DNA from: Thiobacillus sp.
GTDB taxonomy: Bacteria > Pseudomonadota > Gammaproteobacteria > Burkholderiales > Thiobacillaceae
Direction: 5' to 3'
DNA length: 16,390 nt
Assembly (NCBI RefSeq): GCF_024708915.1
Contig: NZ_JANJXQ010000049.1
Span: forward strand, 1-16,390
Part shown: one piece after another, positions 14,428 through 16,390 of the stretch
How the letters are laid out: each line of letters opens with the position of its first letter
Position numbering within the stretch: position 1 is the stretch's first letter
The notes under the pieces: model-generated
What the model saw: only the letters and a program-made list of their open reading frames with translations
Databases searched by the model: none
What the model was told of the DNA's origin: nothing
Program-made: the position numbers and the translations under genes

Positions 14428-15768
14428 ATGAAAAAAATCTACATCAAAACCTTCGGCTGCCAGATGAACGAGTACGACTCGGACAAGATGGCCGACGTGC
14501 TCAATCTGGCCGAAGGCCTGATCCCGACCGCCACCCCGGACGACGCCGACGTGATCCTGTTCAATACCTGCTCGGTGCGCGAGAAGGCGCAGGAAAAGGT
14601 GTTCCACGACCTCGGCCGGGTGCGCCATCTGAAAGCGACCAACCCCAATCTCATCATCGGCGTCGGCGGCTGCGTCGCCAGCCAGGAAGGCGCCGCCATC
14701 GTGTCGCGCGCGCCCTTCGTCGACGTGGTGTTCGGCCCGCAGACGCTGCACCGCCTGCCCGAGCTGATCGCTCAGCGCCGCGAAACCGGGCGCGCCCAGG
14801 TCGACATCAGCTTTCCCGAAATCGAGAAGTTCGACCATCTGCCGCCGGCGCGGGTGGAAGGCGCGTCGGCCTTCGTCTCGATCATGGAAGGCTGCTCCAA
14901 GTACTGCACGTTCTGCGTCGTCCCCTACACCCGCGGCGAGGAGGTGTCGCGGCCGTTCGACGACGTCATTGCCGAAGTGTCCGACCTCGCCGGGCGCGGG
15001 GTGAAGGAAGTCACCCTGCTGGGGCAGAACGTCAACGCCTACCAGGGTGCGCTGCACGAGGGCGGCAGCGCCGACTTCGCTTTCCTGCTGGAAATGGTGC
15101 ACGAGATCGCCGGCATCGAACGGATCAGGTACACCACCAGCCACCCGCGCGAAATGACGCAGCGGCTGATCGAATGCTACGGCACGCTGCCCAAGCTGGT
15201 GTCGCATCTGCATCTGCCGGTGCAGTCCGGTTCAGACCGCATCCTCGCGGCGATGAAGCGCGGCCACAGCGTGCTCGAATTCAAATCGATCGTGCGCAGG
15301 CTGCGCGAACGGCGCCCCGACCTGTGCCTGTCGTCCGACTTCATCGTCGGCTTCCCCGGCGAGACCGAGGCCGACTTCGAGGCGACCATGAAGCTGATCG
15401 AAGAACTCGACTTCGACGCCAGCTTCTCCTTCATCTACAGCAAGCGCCCCGGCACCCCGGCGTCGGACTATCCCGACGACGTGACGGCTGGACTGAAAAC
15501 GCAGCGGCTGATGCGTTTGCAGGCGCAGATCGAGACGCAGGCGCAACAGGTGAACCGGGCCATGGTCGGCAGCGTGCAGCGCGTGCTGGTCGAAGGCCAC
15601 GCCCGCAAGAACGCGGAAGAGCTCGCCGGCCGCACCGACAACAACCGCATCGTCAACTTCGCCGGCCAGCCGCGCCTGATCGGCCGTTTCGTCGATGTCA
15701 CCATCACCCAGGCCTTGCCGCATAGTTTGCGTGGCGAAGCCGTCCTCACCGAGACCGAAAGCGCTTGA
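14428..15768 (+). CDS. miaB: tRNA-2-methylthio-N6-dimethylallyladenosine synthase MiaB
   Basis: 446 residues. It is a radical-SAM methylthiotransferase that converts i6A37 to ms2i6A37 in tRNAs reading UNN codons. The N-terminal MTTase domain has the three auxiliary 4Fe-4S cysteines: Cys11 ([11 protein letters not shown]), Cys48 ([10 protein letters not shown]) and Cys82 ([11 protein letters not shown]). The radical-SAM domain has [17 protein letters not shown] with Cys156, Cys160 and Cys163, then LLGQNVNAY and [11 protein letters not shown]. The C-terminus is a TRAM domain (about 380-443) for tRNA contact. The start at 14428 ([14 protein letters not shown]) matches the family. An in-frame GTG at 14332 lies inside the tRNA gene and is rejected. 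The stop overlaps the TTG start of the phoH-like gene (TTGA). The neighbouring tRNA-Met is not a MiaB substrate, as it reads AUG, so the adjacency is thematic only. Confidence 0.95.
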   Translation: MKKIYIKTFGCQMNEYDSDKMADVLNLAEGLIPTATPDDADVILFNTCSVREKAQEKVFHDLGRVRHLKATNPNLIIGVGGCVASQEGAAIVSRAPFVDVVFGPQTLHRLPELIAQRRETGRAQVDISFPEIEKFDHLPPARVEGASAFVSIMEGCSKYCTFCVVPYTRGEEVSRPFDDVIAEVSDLAGRGVKEVTLLGQNVNAYQGALHEGGSADFAFLLEMVHEIAGIERIRYTTSHPREMTQRLIECYGTLPKLVSHLHLPVQSGSDRILAAMKRGHSVLEFKSIVRRLRERRPDLCLSSDFIVGFPGETEADFEATMKLIEELDFDASFSFIYSKRPGTPASDYPDDVTAGLKTQRLMRLQAQIETQAQQVNRAMVGSVQRVLVEGHARKNAEELAGRTDNNRIVNFAGQPRLIGRFVDVTITQALPHSLRGEAVLTETESA

Positions 15769-16390
15769 AAACCGACATCGTTGAACTGCGCCTGGCGCCG
15801 GAAGACAACCGGCGGCTCGCCAACCTGTGCGGCCCGCTGGACGAGAACCTGCGCCAGATCGAAGCGGCGTTCGACGTCACCATCGGCCGCCGCGGTTCCA
15901 GTTTCAGATTCAGCGGCGACGCCGCGCAGGCGGAAAAAGCCGGGCAGGCGATCGAGCATTTCTACAACCGCGCGCACGATGCGCTCTCGCTCGACGACAT
16001 CCAGCTGGGGCTGGTCGAGCTCACCCGCGGCCGCGCCGACGAGGAAGGCCCCGCATTGCGCACGCGGCGGGCCGACCTGCGTGCGCGCACCCCGCGCCAG
16101 GGCGAGTACATCGAGCAGATCCGCAGCCACGACATCACCTTCGGCATCGGCCCCGCCGGCACCGGCAAGACCTACCTCGCCGTCGCGTGCGCAGTCGACG
16201 CGCTCGAGCGCGAGCAGGTCAAGCGCCTGGTGCTGACGCGCCCGGCGGTAGAAGCCGGCGAGCGCCTCGGTTTCCTGCCGGGCGACCTGACGCAGAAGGT
16301 CGATCCGTATCTGCGTCCGCTGTACGATGCACTTTACGATCTGATGGGCTTCGACAAGGTGACGCGGCTGATCGAGCGCCACGCCATCGA
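15765..16390 (+). CDS. ybeZ: PhoH-like ATPase (YbeZ), 3' partial
   Basis: The frame starts at a TTG (15765) overlapping the miaB stop by four bases and is open to the window end: 208 codons of a protein usually about 320-340 long. The N-terminal part (residues 1-100) is a KH-like region with the family motifs [22 protein letters not shown]. The PhoH ATPase domain follows, with [32 protein letters not shown]. The Walker A is GPAGTGKT at about 129-136, and [20 protein letters not shown] is diagnostic of PhoH/YbeZ. The family couples ATP hydrolysis to RNA metabolism and works with the endoribonuclease YbeY, whose gene is expected next in the classical miaB-ybeZ-ybeY-corC-lnt cluster but lies outside the window. 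The TTG start has no good Shine-Dalgarno sequence and probably depends on coupling to miaB. The Walker B is beyond the window. Confidence 0.92.
   Translation, partial: MKTDIVELRLAPEDNRRLANLCGPLDENLRQIEAAFDVTIGRRGSSFRFSGDAAQAEKAGQAIEHFYNRAHDALSLDDIQLGLVELTRGRADEEGPALRTRRADLRARTPRQGEYIEQIRSHDITFGIGPAGTGKTYLAVACAVDALEREQVKRLVLTRPAVEAGERLGFLPGDLTQKVDPYLRPLYDALYDLMGFDKVTRLIERHAI

Overview
The window reads as ordinary chromosome of a GC-rich betaproteobacterium. This rests on GC-biased codon use, betaproteobacterial-type proteins throughout (DUF2189 membrane protein, c551/c552-type cytochrome, btuB-cobO, miaB-phoH) and the proteobacterial block TIGR02449 gene - zapA - 6S RNA - 5-formyl-THF cyclo-ligase. 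A Nitrosomonadales/Thiobacillus-like genus is plausible, but I cannot assign one from sequence alone. No phage, plasmid, transposase, CRISPR or defence gene is visible.

Layout. 1-1840: 3' part of a thioredoxin-domain (YyaL/DUF255) protein. 1923-2720: DUF2189 multi-pass membrane protein. 2856-3176: small periplasmic cytochrome c, closed by a strong hairpin terminator (3199-3237). 3318-8149: complete branched-chain amino-acid (HAAT-type) ABC transporter operon: lipoprotein binding protein, two permeases, two ATPases. The first three joints after the binding protein are tight, but livG and livF are split by a 138-bp gap filled by a palindromic repeat element. 8134-9444 (minus strand): TIGR02449 coiled-coil gene, zapA, 6S RNA and the cyclo-ligase, the last overlapping livF tail to tail by 16 bp. 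9445-9670: divergent intergenic region packed with short hairpins and direct repeats (REP-like). 9672-9848: cobalamin riboswitch leading btuB (9925-11982), then cobO (12035-12643). 12686-13591: gluQ; 13637-14191: unrecognised conserved-looking protein. 14209-14358: sigma70-type promoter and tRNA-Met(CAT). 14428-16390: miaB followed by a phoH-like gene cut by the window end.

Functionally, the plus strand holds an amino-acid uptake operon and a B12 salvage unit: a riboswitch-controlled outer-membrane receptor with the corrinoid adenosyltransferase that converts imported corrinoid to the form the riboswitch senses. Then comes a run of tRNA-related functions: Glu-Q-tRNA(Asp) synthetase, tRNA-Met, and the tRNA methylthiotransferase MiaB. 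The minus-strand block couples division (ZapA) with growth-phase transcription control (6S RNA) and folate metabolism.

The most interesting non-genic signals are the palindromic element inside the liv operon, the REP-like cluster between the divergent promoters, a recurring -10 hexamer exactly 6 nt before a start codon in three places (possible leaderless transcription), and a 12-codon mini-ORF that overlaps the cobO start. I did not find a clearly novel multi-gene system.
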